From Bacteroidia bacterium (GTDB taxonomy: Bacteria > Bacteroidota > Bacteroidia > JADZBD01): a DNA stretch of 64,000 nucleotides. Made by a program: the position numbers and the translations under genes. The DNA lies in NCBI GenBank assembly GCA_020852255.1, contig JADZBD010000002.1:1-64000 (forward strand). The letters run 5' to 3'. Below are positions 7,454 through 17,193 of the stretch, in pieces. Every line of letters begins with the position of its first letter. Within the stretch, counting starts at the first letter, position 1. The notes beneath the pieces were generated by a model. The model worked only from the letters and a program-made list of their open reading frames with translations. It did no database searches and was not told the DNA's origin.

Positions 7454-9982
7454 ATGATTCGACCGATCTTTCTTCTTCTGGCGCTGAGCATTGCGGCATC
7501 TCCGCTTAAGGCACAGGATTTTACGAGCTATTTCAACAGCAACTACTCCGGTATTTTCGGAGTTCATCTCAATCCGGCGTCCATTGCCGACTCACGGCAC
7601 AGGTTCGATATGACACTGGTTGGCGCGAGCATCGGCTTTCAGAATAACTATATTGGCCTGAAGCGGGATGCACTGGACAACGGGGATCATGGTAAATTTT
7701 ATTTTGGGGAAGGCAGTTACCCTGCTTTCAGTGAAGATGAATTTCAGGATAAATACCTGTTCGAACGGCAGGATAATCTTCGCAAATCTGTTTTCTTCTA
7801 CAGCAATATCTATCTTCCCTCCTTCCAGATATCTTTCAAGGATCGCAGCGCTTTTGGTTTCAGCTGGAGAGAGCGTAATTACCTGAACATTGACGGTGTA
7901 GAACCCAACCTCGCCCACCAGATTTATCTTGCGCTTGAAGATTCCGTGCAATGGAACGAGGCTTATCACAACGAAAAATTCAGTGCCCAGTTTATGAGCT
8001 GGGCAGAATATAATTTCACTTATGCCAGAGTGCTCAAGGATGAAGATGCCAGTTTCATCAAGGCCGGAGCATCCCTCAAACTTTTACAGGGCTTGGGGGC
8101 GCTTTATATGTTTGTGAATGACCTCCATTACGAAGTAAATCACGAAGACACGATCACGCTGATCAACTCCCACATCCAGTACGGCCACTCCACTAATCTT
8201 GAATTCGACGCCAATAAACTCAAGTACAAATACATTTCCAATATCAACTTTGGCCTGGATCTCGGAGTGATTTACGAATACCGCCCCGAGCGTTCTAAAT
8301 TCCGCTACGAAATGGACGGCGAAAAAGATCTGGATATGCGCTACGCCAATAAATACAAATTCAAGGCGGGTTTCTCGATCATGGACATCGGAGGAATGCG
8401 GTTCAACAAAGGTTCCAAGAGCAGGAATTTTACAGCCAACGTGACCGACTGGTATATTGACACGCTTGATTTTCACGGGCAGATTATTGAGGGCGTGGAT
8501 ACTACTACCATGAATTTTTCCCTGTTCACGTTCGACGACACTTTGTTCAACCGGTTCCCTCAGGAACCGGAGGATAAATCCTTTTTTATGAATACACCCA
8601 CTGTAATCAATACAATGATTGATTACAACATCTGGAAGGATTTCTATGCATGTTTGAATATCTACTGGGCGCTTCAGATGAAAAAGAATCCCCATAAAGT
8701 ACATGAGATTTCTACATTTTCTCTTACACCGCGCTGGGACTGGAAGTGGCTTGGAGTTTACCTGCCGCTCTCTTACAATGCGTACAGGAATTTTAATACC
8801 GGAATTGATCTCAGGCTCGGTCCGCTGTTCATCGGCACCAACAGCCTTGCCGGGCTGTTCGGAAAGCGTGACGTTTACGGAGCTGACTTCCACTTCCTGC
8901 TGCGCGTACCCATCCTGTACAGGAAACCCAAGGACAAGGATCTTGACAAAGTTTCCGACAAGAAGGATAAATGTAAAGACGTTCCGGGGGTTTGGGAATT
9001 TGCCGGATGCCCCGACCGCGACGGCGACCATATTGAAGATGTGGTGGATGTATGTCCGGACGATCCGGGTCTTAAGGAATTCAACGGCTGTCCGGACCGC
9101 GATGGGGATAAGATAATTGACAAGGAAGATGCCTGTCCGGATGACAAAGGACTCGCGGAATACAGAGGTTGTCCGGACCGTGATGGAGACCGTATCATTG
9201 ACAAGGAGGATGATTGTCCGGATGAACCCGGCGTAGTAATGTTCCGCGGATGTCCGGATACGGATGGTGATTCTATAATGGACAAGCATGATAAATGTCC
9301 CACCAAAGCCGGACCACTGGAAAACCAGGGATGTCCGATTGACCGCCTCTTCCTGGTGGATCAGAATGGACGCGAGCTGGGTGTTTCAACCAAGAATGGA
9401 GAAGGAAATTTCCTGTTCCCTCAATTGCCCCCGGACGAAATTGCGATGTTCAAACTGGAAACGTATAATGAGCCACCGGAAATTTTGGAAGTCCGCGCGG
9501 GCACAGGAACCATAGTACGTGTTGCGAAGAAAGGAAAAGACGGCTACTTCCGATTTGAGGTGTTGAAACCTGACCCCACCAAACTCAACAAGCTCAATGA
9601 AAAAGACAAGGTAGTGGTGTTGACCAAGGAAGAAGAGGAGGTACTTAAAAAAGCGTTCGACAACCTTGAATTTGAATCCGGAAAAGATATCATCAAGCCG
9701 GAATCGTACGCCTCTCTTAACGAGCTGGCAGGTCTGATGAAAAAGAAAGGTACCTGGAAGCTGAAGGTAAGCGGACACACGGACAACGTGGGAGCACCGG
9801 CGAAGAACCTGGAACTTTCCAAGAAACGGGCCAATGCCGTGAAAAAGTATCTTGCAGCACAGGGTATTCAGGAGGAAAGGTTCATTGTGAAGTGGTACGG
9901 ACAAACCCAACCTGTGGCCAGCAATAAGACTCCTGAAGGACGGCAGAAGAACCGTCGTGTAGAAATGTTAATCATCGAGTGA
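7454..9982 (+). CDS. OmpA-family outer-membrane protein with DUF5723-like barrel and TSP3 repeats
   Basis: 842 residues. Signal peptide 1-20 (SPLKA then Q). Residues ~21-490 are rich in alternating aromatic/polar strands typical of an outer-membrane beta-barrel, with the N-terminal NPASIADS stretch seen in DUF5723-like proteins. Residues ~494-629 hold five thrombospondin type 3 calcium-binding repeats (D-x-D-G-D-x-I-x-D followed by CPD). Residues ~736-842 are an OmpA C-terminal peptidoglycan-binding domain (FESGKDIIKPES at the start, SGHTDNVG, LSKKRANAVKKYL, and RRVEMLI at the end). The family anchors the outer membrane to peptidoglycan through that last domain; the TSP3 linker is usually a stiff calcium-dependent spacer. 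Three bases separate it from the next lipoprotein gene, so the two are probably co-transcribed. Confidence 0.88.
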   Translation: MIRPIFLLLALSIAASPLKAQDFTSYFNSNYSGIFGVHLNPASIADSRHRFDMTLVGASIGFQNNYIGLKRDALDNGDHGKFYFGEGSYPAFSEDEFQDKYLFERQDNLRKSVFFYSNIYLPSFQISFKDRSAFGFSWRERNYLNIDGVEPNLAHQIYLALEDSVQWNEAYHNEKFSAQFMSWAEYNFTYARVLKDEDASFIKAGASLKLLQGLGALYMFVNDLHYEVNHEDTITLINSHIQYGHSTNLEFDANKLKYKYISNINFGLDLGVIYEYRPERSKFRYEMDGEKDLDMRYANKYKFKAGFSIMDIGGMRFNKGSKSRNFTANVTDWYIDTLDFHGQIIEGVDTTTMNFSLFTFDDTLFNRFPQEPEDKSFFMNTPTVINTMIDYNIWKDFYACLNIYWALQMKKNPHKVHEISTFSLTPRWDWKWLGVYLPLSYNAYRNFNTGIDLRLGPLFIGTNSLAGLFGKRDVYGADFHFLLRVPILYRKPKDKDLDKVSDKKDKCKDVPGVWEFAGCPDRDGDHIEDVVDVCPDDPGLKEFNGCPDRDGDKIIDKEDACPDDKGLAEYRGCPDRDGDRIIDKEDDCPDEPGVVMFRGCPDTDGDSIMDKHDKCPTKAGPLENQGCPIDRLFLVDQNGRELGVSTKNGEGNFLFPQLPPDEIAMFKLETYNEPPEILEVRAGTGTIVRVAKKGKDGYFRFEVLKPDPTKLNKLNEKDKVVVLTKEEEEVLKKAFDNLEFESGKDIIKPESYASLNELAGLMKKKGTWKLKVSGHTDNVGAPAKNLELSKKRANAVKKYLAAQGIQEERFIVKWYGQTQPVASNKTPEGRQKNRRVEMLIIE

Positions 9983-9985
9983 TCC

Positions 9986-10597
9986 GTGAAAAAAACTGTA
10001 CTGGTAGCAATCATCACCTTCGCATTCCTCCTTACGGGGTGCGAAGGTTCTTCCACTCAGCCGTCCGGAGATTCAGCTGCGGATACTCTTACACCGCAAA
10101 ACGCTGACAAGGGCGATGATTTTGGGCTTCGTTTCAATGAGATCCTTCATGCCCTGAAGAGTAAAAACAAAGCGGAACTGAGCAAATACATATCGCCGGA
10201 ATTCGGTTTGATGGTGATACGCGCCGATGGTGCACTCCCGGCCATCCTCATCGCAAAGAACGATCAGAAGGCCTATGATGCTTCGATGGAAGATCTCTTT
10301 ACCTCGGTACCTGATCGTGTAACACTTCGGGAAGAGCCTCTTCCAAAGGTTGACTGCGAACTACCCGACTTTTACAGCAAAACCGGCCATTTCAGAAGGG
10401 ACACGAACCTGCTTGCAGGCAGCGACATCTGGAAATTCGGAGGGCTGAGTGCTGAAGATCAGCATTTCACTGAGAAGGCTATTCAATCTACCACGCGTAC
10501 GGTGCTGCTCGCACCCGGTGTAACGTTCTTCTTTGGTCTGTCAGGAGAAAACTGGTACCTGGTTCTCGTGGATATGCGCAAGCCCTGCAAGGCTTAG
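9986..10597 (+). CDS. Lipoprotein of unknown function
   Basis: 203 residues, starting with GTG three bases after the stop of the OmpA-family gene. The N-terminus is a clear lipoprotein signal with lipobox LLTGC (Cys19), followed by a Ser/Thr/Asp-rich linker and then a ~150-residue globular part with no family I recognise. Translational coupling to the OmpA-like gene suggests an envelope role alongside it. Its stop codon overlaps by four bases the stop of the convergent threonine aldolase gene, and no terminator hairpin is visible between them. Confidence 0.75.
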   Translation: MKKTVLVAIITFAFLLTGCEGSSTQPSGDSAADTLTPQNADKGDDFGLRFNEILHALKSKNKAELSKYISPEFGLMVIRADGALPAILIAKNDQKAYDASMEDLFTSVPDRVTLREEPLPKVDCELPDFYSKTGHFRRDTNLLAGSDIWKFGGLSAEDQHFTEKAIQSTTRTVLLAPGVTFFFGLSGENWYLVLVDMRKPCKA

Positions 10598-11610
10598 CCA
10601 ATCTTCTTCATTTCTTTCAAGAAAGACTCCAGCATATCATCTGTAAAATCGAGATGGGTTACTAACCGGACGGCATTCTTCCCGAACGCCACAGCAAGAA
10701 TTCCTGCTCCATTCATTTTCCGGATCATATCATTTGCGGTACAGCTCTTATGTAAAGTAAAAATGACAATATTCGTTTCAACCGGAAGGACGCTCTCAAC
10801 CAGCGGATGTTCTTTCATAATCGTTCCGATCTCATTCGCTCTGCGATGATCCTCCTTCAAGCGGGCCACATGATTTTCCAGCGCCCAGGCACCCGCGGCC
10901 GCAATATACCCGGCTTGCCGCATCCCTCCGCCGAACACTTTTCGTACTCTCCGGGCCTTATTGATAAATGCTTTGGAACCCACCAGCAGGGAGCCTGCGG
11001 GGGCTCCGAGTCCCTTGGACAGGCAGACCGATATAGAGTCAAACTTTTCCCCGATCATCTCGGTGGAATCACCTGTTTCAACAATTGCGTTGAATATTCT
11101 CGCGCCATCCAGATGCAGCTTTAAATGATTCTTTCTGCAGGTTTCAGCTATTTCGTGCATTGTTCTGAATGGGTAAATACTTCCTCCGCCTTTATTGCAT
11201 GTATTTTCTACTGATACCAGACTGGTACGGGCGAGCCAGTCGAACACAGGATTGATACTTTCCTCCACCTGGGCTGCCGTGATTCTGCCCCGGTCGCCGT
11301 GTATCAGTTTTGCCTGAGCACCTGAATTCAGAGCCAATCCCCCGCTCTCATAATTGTAGATGTGAGAAGAGATATCGCAGATTACCTCGTCTCCAGGCTG
11401 TGTGTGTACCTTCATGGCAATCTGGTTGGTCATTGTGCCACTGGGACAGAACAAGGCTGCTTCATGCGAAAACATACGCGCCACTTTTTCCTCCAAGGCA
11501 TTCACAGTGGGATCTTCCCCGAAAACATCATCCCCTACTTTCGCCGACATCATCGCTTCCAGCATCCCCTTCACAGGTCGGGTCACTGTATCACTTCTTA
11601 AATCTATCAT
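10594..11610 (-). CDS. ltaE: Low-specificity L-threonine aldolase (PLP enzyme)
   Basis: About 338 residues from the ATG at 11610, which reads [12 protein letters not shown], the usual start of this family. A second in-frame ATG six codons upstream (11628) would overlap the previous gene more deeply; the 11610 start gives a 4-base ATGA overlap with the methyltransferase stop, typical of coupling. Fold-type I features: [19 protein letters not shown] (the Asp that contacts the PLP ring nitrogen) and [14 protein letters not shown], whose Lys forms the Schiff base. It cleaves threonine or allo-threonine to glycine and acetaldehyde in the cytoplasm. Length is normal for the family. Second gene of a two-gene operon with the O-methyltransferase. 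Confidence 0.9.
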   Translation of the reverse strand: MIDLRSDTVTRPVKGMLEAMMSAKVGDDVFGEDPTVNALEEKVARMFSHEAALFCPSGTMTNQIAMKVHTQPGDEVICDISSHIYNYESGGLALNSGAQAKLIHGDRGRITAAQVEESINPVFDWLARTSLVSVENTCNKGGGSIYPFRTMHEIAETCRKNHLKLHLDGARIFNAIVETGDSTEMIGEKFDSISVCLSKGLGAPAGSLLVGSKAFINKARRVRKVFGGGMRQAGYIAAAGAWALENHVARLKEDHRRANEIGTIMKEHPLVESVLPVETNIVIFTLHKSCTANDMIRKMNGAGILAVAFGKNAVRLVTHLDFTDDMLESFLKEMKKIG

Positions 11611-12257
11611 TCGCTCTGTTTTTGGCATATCATTAATCCGTCCCGCACGGCAAGTAAAACCTGCTCTACCCTTGGATCCCCGCTCACTTTTTCCGCATAC
11701 TCCTTCAGTGCTTTTGTTTCCAGATCGGACGCTTTCAGCGGTTCAACCACTTTCCCGCTCCACAGCACATTATCAGCGATGATCCAGCCACCGGTATTCA
11801 GCATGGGAAATACACTATCGTAATAACGGGAATAATTCTCCTTATCCGCATCAATAAAAACTAAATCGAACTTTTTCTCTCCAAGGGTAGGAATGATCTC
11901 CAGGGCAGGGCCGAAATGAACGCGGATCTGTTCAGCCCGGGCGCACTGACCTAAATAACGATCCAATATGGGCTTCAGTTCATCGTTGATATCTATCGTG
12001 TGCAGTATGCCGTTTGACTTCAGACCCTCTGAAAGGCATAGAGCGGAGTAGCCAGTATAGGTTCCTATTTCAAGAATACGTTCAGGTTGAATCATCCGGG
12101 AGATCATGGAGAGTAGTCTTCCCTGCATATGACCGGAAAGCATCCGGGGCTTCATCATCCGGGCATGCGTTTCGCGGTTGAGCGCTGCAAGTAGAGCTGT
12201 TTCAGGACGGGTATGCGCGGCAGCGTAGGCTTCAATTTCCTGAGGGAGAAATTCCAT
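11607..12257 (-). CDS. SAM-dependent O-methyltransferase (class I, Methyltransf_3 family)
   Basis: 216 residues from the ATG at 12257 ([15 protein letters not shown]). The frame is open to 12308 (GTG) with another ATG at 12293, but a promoter-like element at 12280-12287 and the family's usual N-terminus favour 12257. Motifs: [13 protein letters not shown] (SAM-binding motif I), HTIDINDEL (acidic loop), [18 protein letters not shown] (motif IV with the metal-binding Asp) and [13 protein letters not shown]. This matches the caffeoyl-CoA/catechol O-methyltransferase-like family, usually Mg-dependent. The substrate is unknown. The stop overlaps the start of the threonine aldolase gene. Confidence 0.88.
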   Translation of the reverse strand: MEFLPQEIEAYAAAHTRPETALLAALNRETHARMMKPRMLSGHMQGRLLSMISRMIQPERILEIGTYTGYSALCLSEGLKSNGILHTIDINDELKPILDRYLGQCARAEQIRVHFGPALEIIPTLGEKKFDLVFIDADKENYSRYYDSVFPMLNTGGWIIADNVLWSGKVVEPLKASDLETKALKEYAEKVSGDPRVEQVLLAVRDGLMICQKQSE

Positions 12258-12279
12258 AAACAGGCGGGGTTGAGAGGCA

Positions 12280-12287
12280 TAAAAGTA
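12280..12287 (-). promoter_or_regulatory. Probable -7 element for the methyltransferase-aldolase operon
   Basis: Minus-strand TACTTTTA, one mismatch from TANNTTTG, 22 bases before the chosen ATG at 12257. Confidence 0.4.
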
Positions 12288-12350
12288 CGCCATCCTCCTA
12301 AAAATCACAATATTGGAGGGTGGTTTTCAACCCGGCCCTGTTTAAAACTG

Positions 12351-12372
12351 CTGTTCACAACCTGTTCACAAC
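12351..12372. repeat. 11-bp tandem direct repeat upstream of the TPR-PD40 gene
   Basis: CTGTTCACAAC is repeated twice without a gap (12351-12361 and 12362-12372), 32 bases before the ATG at 12404. The period is close to one helical turn. No good TANNTTTG match lies between the repeat and the gene, so it could be an activator site for a weak promoter; this is only a positional inference. Confidence 0.45.
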
Positions 12373-12403
12373 CAAGGTAATTGCCTGAATTTAGCCACGA
12401 GGC

Positions 12404-15196
12404 ATGAAAGCGACTTTGCGGTTGGCCTTAGTGGCAAGTTTTGTTCTCAATTTGGGAATGGGCTTCCTGTCCGCCCAAAAGAAGGATGATAAGCTCTCGA
12501 AAGAGCAGCTGGAATTGCTATCGAAGGCCGAGTATTTCTTCGAGGAGAAGAACTACCTCAGGGCCTTGCCGTTATTCAACAAGCTGAGGGCCGAAAAACC
12601 TGCTTATGCCTATTTTCACTACCGTGCAGGGATATGTTACCTGTATAAGAGCGATGAGAAGGAAGGCGCCATTCCGGCACTTCTAACTGCCGACAGCCTG
12701 GATAACTCACTGGAAGACATCAAATATTATCTCGGCCGGGCCTACCATTTGAATTACAAATTTGACGATGCCATTTCCCTTCTTAATGATTTCCTGAAAA
12801 AGAACCCAAAGAGCAAGCTTGCGCCAACGGCTTCGCGCTACGTTGAACATAGCAATAACGGAAAGATACTGGTGAACGAGGACCTGGAGGTAGAGGTTGA
12901 AATCAGCAACATTGGTTCCATCATCAATACAGGCGCCGGAGAGTACGTTCCCGTGATCTCCGCAGATCAATCCGTGATGATTTTTACCTACCGCGGCGAA
13001 AAAAGCACCGGAGGTCTTCAGGATTTGAAATTCCGTCCGGATCCGGAAGGTGAATACTACGAGGATGTATTCATCAGTCAGGTTGTAAAAGAAAAATGGA
13101 CCACACCGGCTCCGATCGGTCCCAGCATCAACACAACTATGCACGATGCCGCCATTGCATTATCGCCGGACGGTCAAAAACTTTTCATTTTCAAGAGCAC
13201 AGCAAAAGACAGGGGTGACATTTTCATGAGTTCGCTCAATGGTTCCGTATGGGGTGCGCCGGTGAGGCTGGGAAGCACCATCAACACGAAATATTGGGAA
13301 GGAAGCGTTTCCATTTCTGCCGACGGAAACCTGCTTTACTTTGCCAGCGAGCGGCCGGGTGGATTCGGCGGACGGGATCTGTATCGTTCGAAAAAAATGG
13401 CAGATGGCAACTGGGGGCCGGCTGAAAACCTCGGTCCGGGCATTAATACTCCGTACAATGATGATGCGCCGTTTATTCACCCGGACGGGATCACACTTTT
13501 TTTCAGCTCCCAGGGGCATAATAGTATCGGCGGATACGATGTAATGTATTCTGTGCTGAAGGATAACAGCTGGACTACTCCCACCAACCTGGGTTACCCG
13601 ATCAATACTACCGAGGACGACATCTACTATGTTCTCTCCGCCGATGGCGAAACGGGATATTATGCTTCGAACCGCAAGGGAGGCTTCGGGCAACAGGATA
13701 TCTATACCATTCAACCCGGTTTCCTGGGTGAGAAGCCGGTGCTCGCCCTTGTTTTTGGTGTGGTTTCCAGCATAGATAATAAGCCTGTGAATGCCACTAT
13801 TTCTGTCAGCAATAACCAAACAGGCGAAAATGTGGGCACCTATGAATCCAACTCCTCCACGGGAAAATATCTCGTGGCGCTCACACCGGGCAGCGAGTAT
13901 AAGGTTGCCTTTGAATTTGAAGGTATGCAGCCGCATATAGAGTATGTAGATGTAAAGAAACTGGACACTTATATTCAGGTGGAACACGACATTAAAATGA
14001 AACCCGTTGGTGATCTCTCGGTTCAGGATTCCACCAATACCCTCCAGAAGAAAATGGAGAACCAGATTGATAAATATTATCTGGAGGCAAAATCTGAATT
14101 CTGCTATGAAAAGGTATTCAACCGCCTGCTTGAAAAATACGGCACCCTGGTTTCACCGGATGTTGGCTATCACGTGGAAATGGGAACATTTGAAAACTCG
14201 AGCGATTTTCGCTCGGAGAAGATCCGCGACCTGGGAACAATCAAGAGTGAAAAGGATCCCTTTAACAATACAACATTTTTCTTCGGACCCGTTTCCACCC
14301 TTATTGATGCAAACGCTCTTGTTAAGGAGATAAGAAAACGTGACACCACCTACAAGGCCCTCCAGATCACGGTGCGGCACAAGGCAGACCGAAGGGTACT
14401 CTACGATTTCTTCAACGACGAATACAAGAAAGGGGGGTGTGCGCCACCTATTCCCATCCCTGTGATCGCACAAGGACTTATACAGGGCCTGGATGATAAA
14501 AATTATCAGAACCTGGTAAAGGACAACGGTGACAAGCAGATTGAGGGGCTGCATTTTAAGGTGGAGATTGCATCCGTTACAGATACGAACGATTTTAAAC
14601 TGCAGCATTGGGAAAAGTACGGTAAGATCGAGAAAAAGTTATTTCCCGATGGTAAGTACCGTTATTCATTTGGCCCTTTCAAAACGCTGCAGGATGCTGA
14701 AGAATTCAAAAAAGTTCTTATCAGCAAAGAACCCGATTCGGAAAAATCCATCATCACCGTATTCGTATTCGGAGAACGGAAAACGCTGGATGAATGGCAG
14801 GATCTACCCTGTAAGTCGGATTTTATTGACTTCGCCTGGTTCGTAGGAAAGGACCTCAACGATGTAACCGTTTATAAGAAGCTGATAGAAACCGGAGGGA
14901 ATTTCTGCACCGACGGGCTTGTGTTCAAAGTTCAGATCGGTGCATACCGTTTCCCTCAGAATTTCAAATACCCAACGGTAGAGGAATTCGGTCCGGCTGA
15001 GATCATCGCTTATCCGGACGGAATAACACGCTTCACCATGAAGCAGTTCACCAACCTGAAAGATGCTGAAAAATTCAGGCAGATCGTGATAAAGCGGGGT
15101 ATCACCGACGCATGGATCACTGCCGTATATAAAGGTGAACGCGTGCTTCTGACCGATCTTATCAAGGTCAACTTCTACGGAAAAGCCGTCAACTGA
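12404..15196 (+). CDS. PorE-like envelope protein: TPR + PD40 propeller + carboxypeptidase-regulatory-like + SPOR-like repeats
   Basis: 930 residues. Signal peptide ending FLSAQ (~25). Residues ~30-160 are TPR-like helices; ~190-440 form a PD40/WD40-like beta-propeller (repeats such as ALSPDGQKLF, SISADGNLLYFASERPGGFGGRDLY, YASNRKGGFGQQDIY); ~448-540 is a carboxypeptidase-regulatory-like Ig domain. After that, instead of the OmpA domain found in PorE and most TPR-PD40 proteins, there are three SPOR-like units (~586-670, ~714-800, ~837-925), each with a hydrophobic V-x-(I/M)-(G/A) strand, a FGP-like turn and a DAxxF helix. SPOR domains bind glycan strands at division sites or peptidoglycan in general. 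The layout suggests an outer-membrane/periplasm protein, possibly a T9SS accessory factor anchoring to cell wall. That role is inferred. Confidence 0.8.
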   Translation: MKATLRLALVASFVLNLGMGFLSAQKKDDKLSKEQLELLSKAEYFFEEKNYLRALPLFNKLRAEKPAYAYFHYRAGICYLYKSDEKEGAIPALLTADSLDNSLEDIKYYLGRAYHLNYKFDDAISLLNDFLKKNPKSKLAPTASRYVEHSNNGKILVNEDLEVEVEISNIGSIINTGAGEYVPVISADQSVMIFTYRGEKSTGGLQDLKFRPDPEGEYYEDVFISQVVKEKWTTPAPIGPSINTTMHDAAIALSPDGQKLFIFKSTAKDRGDIFMSSLNGSVWGAPVRLGSTINTKYWEGSVSISADGNLLYFASERPGGFGGRDLYRSKKMADGNWGPAENLGPGINTPYNDDAPFIHPDGITLFFSSQGHNSIGGYDVMYSVLKDNSWTTPTNLGYPINTTEDDIYYVLSADGETGYYASNRKGGFGQQDIYTIQPGFLGEKPVLALVFGVVSSIDNKPVNATISVSNNQTGENVGTYESNSSTGKYLVALTPGSEYKVAFEFEGMQPHIEYVDVKKLDTYIQVEHDIKMKPVGDLSVQDSTNTLQKKMENQIDKYYLEAKSEFCYEKVFNRLLEKYGTLVSPDVGYHVEMGTFENSSDFRSEKIRDLGTIKSEKDPFNNTTFFFGPVSTLIDANALVKEIRKRDTTYKALQITVRHKADRRVLYDFFNDEYKKGGCAPPIPIPVIAQGLIQGLDDKNYQNLVKDNGDKQIEGLHFKVEIASVTDTNDFKLQHWEKYGKIEKKLFPDGKYRYSFGPFKTLQDAEEFKKVLISKEPDSEKSIITVFVFGERKTLDEWQDLPCKSDFIDFAWFVGKDLNDVTVYKKLIETGGNFCTDGLVFKVQIGAYRFPQNFKYPTVEEFGPAEIIAYPDGITRFTMKQFTNLKDAEKFRQIVIKRGITDAWITAVYKGERVLLTDLIKVNFYGKAVN

Positions 15197-16834
15197 TCAA
15201 CGAACCGGTATCCCGATGGGTATTCCTGTGCAACCTGTTGGAAAGTTCATATTCATCCAAATGCTTATCGTTGGGGCGATATCCGTAATATGACAGAGCA
15301 CACTGCTCTCTCCCTTTGGAATCTTCCATCCATACCATATCAGCGGCACACGCGTGTCATAACTCCAGGGTGAACCGTGCGTTGTTCCGGTGGTTTCATA
15401 TTCTATCCAGCCGGGACTGAGATTATACAGCACATTCCCACTCCGGCGAGGATGATATCCTGCCTGCATTGTTGCATACGGACGCTGCACGAATGAAGTA
15501 GAACGGAGCTGATGACCTGTGACGCTTTCCGTAACCCCCTTAAACCGTAGAATCCATTCTGCAAATTGTTCCTCTACCTGCACGAGCGACAGTCCTTTTG
15601 CCAGAATCTTCTTCTCATCAAGAAAAATCTGGAAATTTGAATGATTCCGCATCAATGTGTCTCCGTACTTTTTAAAACTCCACTTTTTCAGCGAATCCGT
15701 GGCGCCCTTCTCATCGTAATATCCTCCAGGCATTTTCCTGGTCATAACGTACGACGGCACCTCGGCTGCTGCATGATCAGCGGTGAGAAATACCAGCACT
15801 TGTCCCTTCCCCAGCCATGTATCCAGAAAACTCAGAAGATCGGCCAGATCTTTGTCAAGCCGGAGGTAGGTATCTTCCAACTCTACCGACTGTGGGCCGA
15901 ACTGATGCCCAATATAATCCGGGGAAGAAAAACTGATGGCGACAATATCGGTCACTTTCCCCTTCCCCAGTTGTTCATTACGAATCAGTTCAATGGCAAA
16001 ATCCTTCAGAAGAGTGTTTCCAAAAGGAGTGGCTTTGATCAGGCCCTTGCCTGATTTTTGTGATATCTCCTTTAGCTTGTGTGGGAAAACAGGTGCCGTT
16101 TCTCCTGCGTATAATCCTTCATGCGGATTATTATCCGGAGCGCTTTCCGTGTACTTAGCGATCGGAAGCAGCGTGTTCCAGTCAGATGATAAATAAAGTC
16201 CGACTTTATCCTTCTTGTTCTCCTCCTGCACCCACTTCGGAAGCTCCTTCATGTAATGAGAACTGCTGATCCAGTGACCGCTTTTAGATTCAAGCCAGAA
16301 GGCTCCGTTCGCGCTGTGACCTGCCGGAAGGATGGCAGCCCTGTCCTTCAGTGAAACGCCATACACCCGTGCGCCGAAATTGGTAAACAGCTTCCACTCA
16401 TCACAAAAAGTTGTAGAGAGCATATTCACAGGACTCATCATACCCTCCCGCTCCACTGTGCCTGTTCCGGTGGTTTGCGGATCTTCCGAGCAGTACATCA
16501 TTTTACTCTTCTCAGCGGAATACCATGAATTCGAAATGATTCCGTGTACGGAAGGAGTAGTCCCTGTATAAATAGACGCATGCCCAGGTCCGGTGTAGGT
16601 AGGCATGTAGTTAAACTGTGTATTCCTGCAAATGAAACCTTCCCCAATGAGGCGCTTGAACCCTCCGGAACCGTATTTTTCCCAGTACTTGTATAAATAA
16701 TCATACCGCATCTGATCCACCACTATACCAACAATCAGCTTCGGTCTGTTCGGTCCGGAGGAGGAAGGCGCAGGAGGTTGTGCCGAATGTGACAAGACTG
16801 AAGAAAGCAAAATAATCAGGAGGAACGTTCTCAT
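15197..16834 (-). CDS. PafA-like alkaline phosphatase/phosphodiesterase (alkaline phosphatase superfamily)
   Basis: 545 residues with a signal peptide (1-18, LSHSA). VGIVVDQMRYDYL supplies the first metal-binding Asp (D40). YTGPGHASIYTGTTPSVHG contains the probable nucleophile Thr81, as in PafA of Elizabethkingia, which uses Thr where E. coli PhoA uses Ser. SSPDYIGHQFGP and FLTADHAA carry the second-site Asp/His ligands. It should release phosphate from monoesters in the periplasm. It is the last gene of the hpt-adk-obg-PAP2-crcB operon and overlaps crcB by four bases. Its stop codon abuts that of the convergent TPR-PD40 gene, with no room for a terminator between them. Confidence 0.88.
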   Translation of the reverse strand: MRTFLLIILLSSVLSHSAQPPAPSSSGPNRPKLIVGIVVDQMRYDYLYKYWEKYGSGGFKRLIGEGFICRNTQFNYMPTYTGPGHASIYTGTTPSVHGIISNSWYSAEKSKMMYCSEDPQTTGTGTVEREGMMSPVNMLSTTFCDEWKLFTNFGARVYGVSLKDRAAILPAGHSANGAFWLESKSGHWISSSHYMKELPKWVQEENKKDKVGLYLSSDWNTLLPIAKYTESAPDNNPHEGLYAGETAPVFPHKLKEISQKSGKGLIKATPFGNTLLKDFAIELIRNEQLGKGKVTDIVAISFSSPDYIGHQFGPQSVELEDTYLRLDKDLADLLSFLDTWLGKGQVLVFLTADHAAAEVPSYVMTRKMPGGYYDEKGATDSLKKWSFKKYGDTLMRNHSNFQIFLDEKKILAKGLSLVQVEEQFAEWILRFKGVTESVTGHQLRSTSFVQRPYATMQAGYHPRRSGNVLYNLSPGWIEYETTGTTHGSPWSYDTRVPLIWYGWKIPKGESSVLCHITDIAPTISIWMNMNFPTGCTGIPIGIPVR

Positions 16835-17193
16835 GGATTAGTTGTTCTTGTAAGTTGATACAGTAAAAGAAAACAGGCAAGGGTGCTGATCAGGATATTT
16901 GCCCCTGCCATCAGCCAATGACCACCCCTTGCCAATTCAACATTCTCCAGGGAGAAAGAAGAAAATGTGCTGAAGCCGCCACAGATTCCCGCCAGCACAA
17001 ATGCTTTCAGTGAATCACTCGCGGGTGGTGCGGCATAGCGGATGGTTAACCCCATAATCAGGCAACTCAGCACATTTGAGAGCAGCGTGCCTGCTGGAAA
17101 AGTAGTCAGGAAAAACTGCTTAGAGGCCAATGTAATACCATATCTTAAAAGACTACCAATACCGCCCCCGGCAAAAACCAGTAACCAATTCAT
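16831..17193 (-). CDS. crcB: Fluoride channel CrcB/Fluc
   Basis: 120 residues, four hydrophobic segments, full family length. Diagnostic motifs are GGGIGSLLRY near the N-terminus, FPAGTLLSN (the conserved Asn of helix 2) and GGFSTFSSFSLE in helix 3 (Na-binding break and the phenylalanine box). It forms an antiparallel dimer in the inner membrane and lets fluoride out. It overlaps both neighbours by four bases, so it is translationally coupled inside the operon. No fluoride riboswitch is visible upstream, consistent with its internal position. Confidence 0.93.
   Translation of the reverse strand: MNWLLVFAGGGIGSLLRYGITLASKQFFLTTFPAGTLLSNVLSCLIMGLTIRYAAPPASDSLKAFVLAGICGGFSTFSSFSLENVELARGGHWLMAGANILISTLACFLLLYQLTRTTNP

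Noticed and set aside
8084-9289. 401-codon frame antisense to the OmpA-family gene
   Set aside because: Shadow of the TSP3/OmpA coding frame; no recognisable protein features and no start signals.
10594-10597. Overlap of convergent stop codons as a sign of a broken gene
   Set aside because: Both proteins have full family-like or natural ends; four-base convergent overlaps are common in compact genomes.
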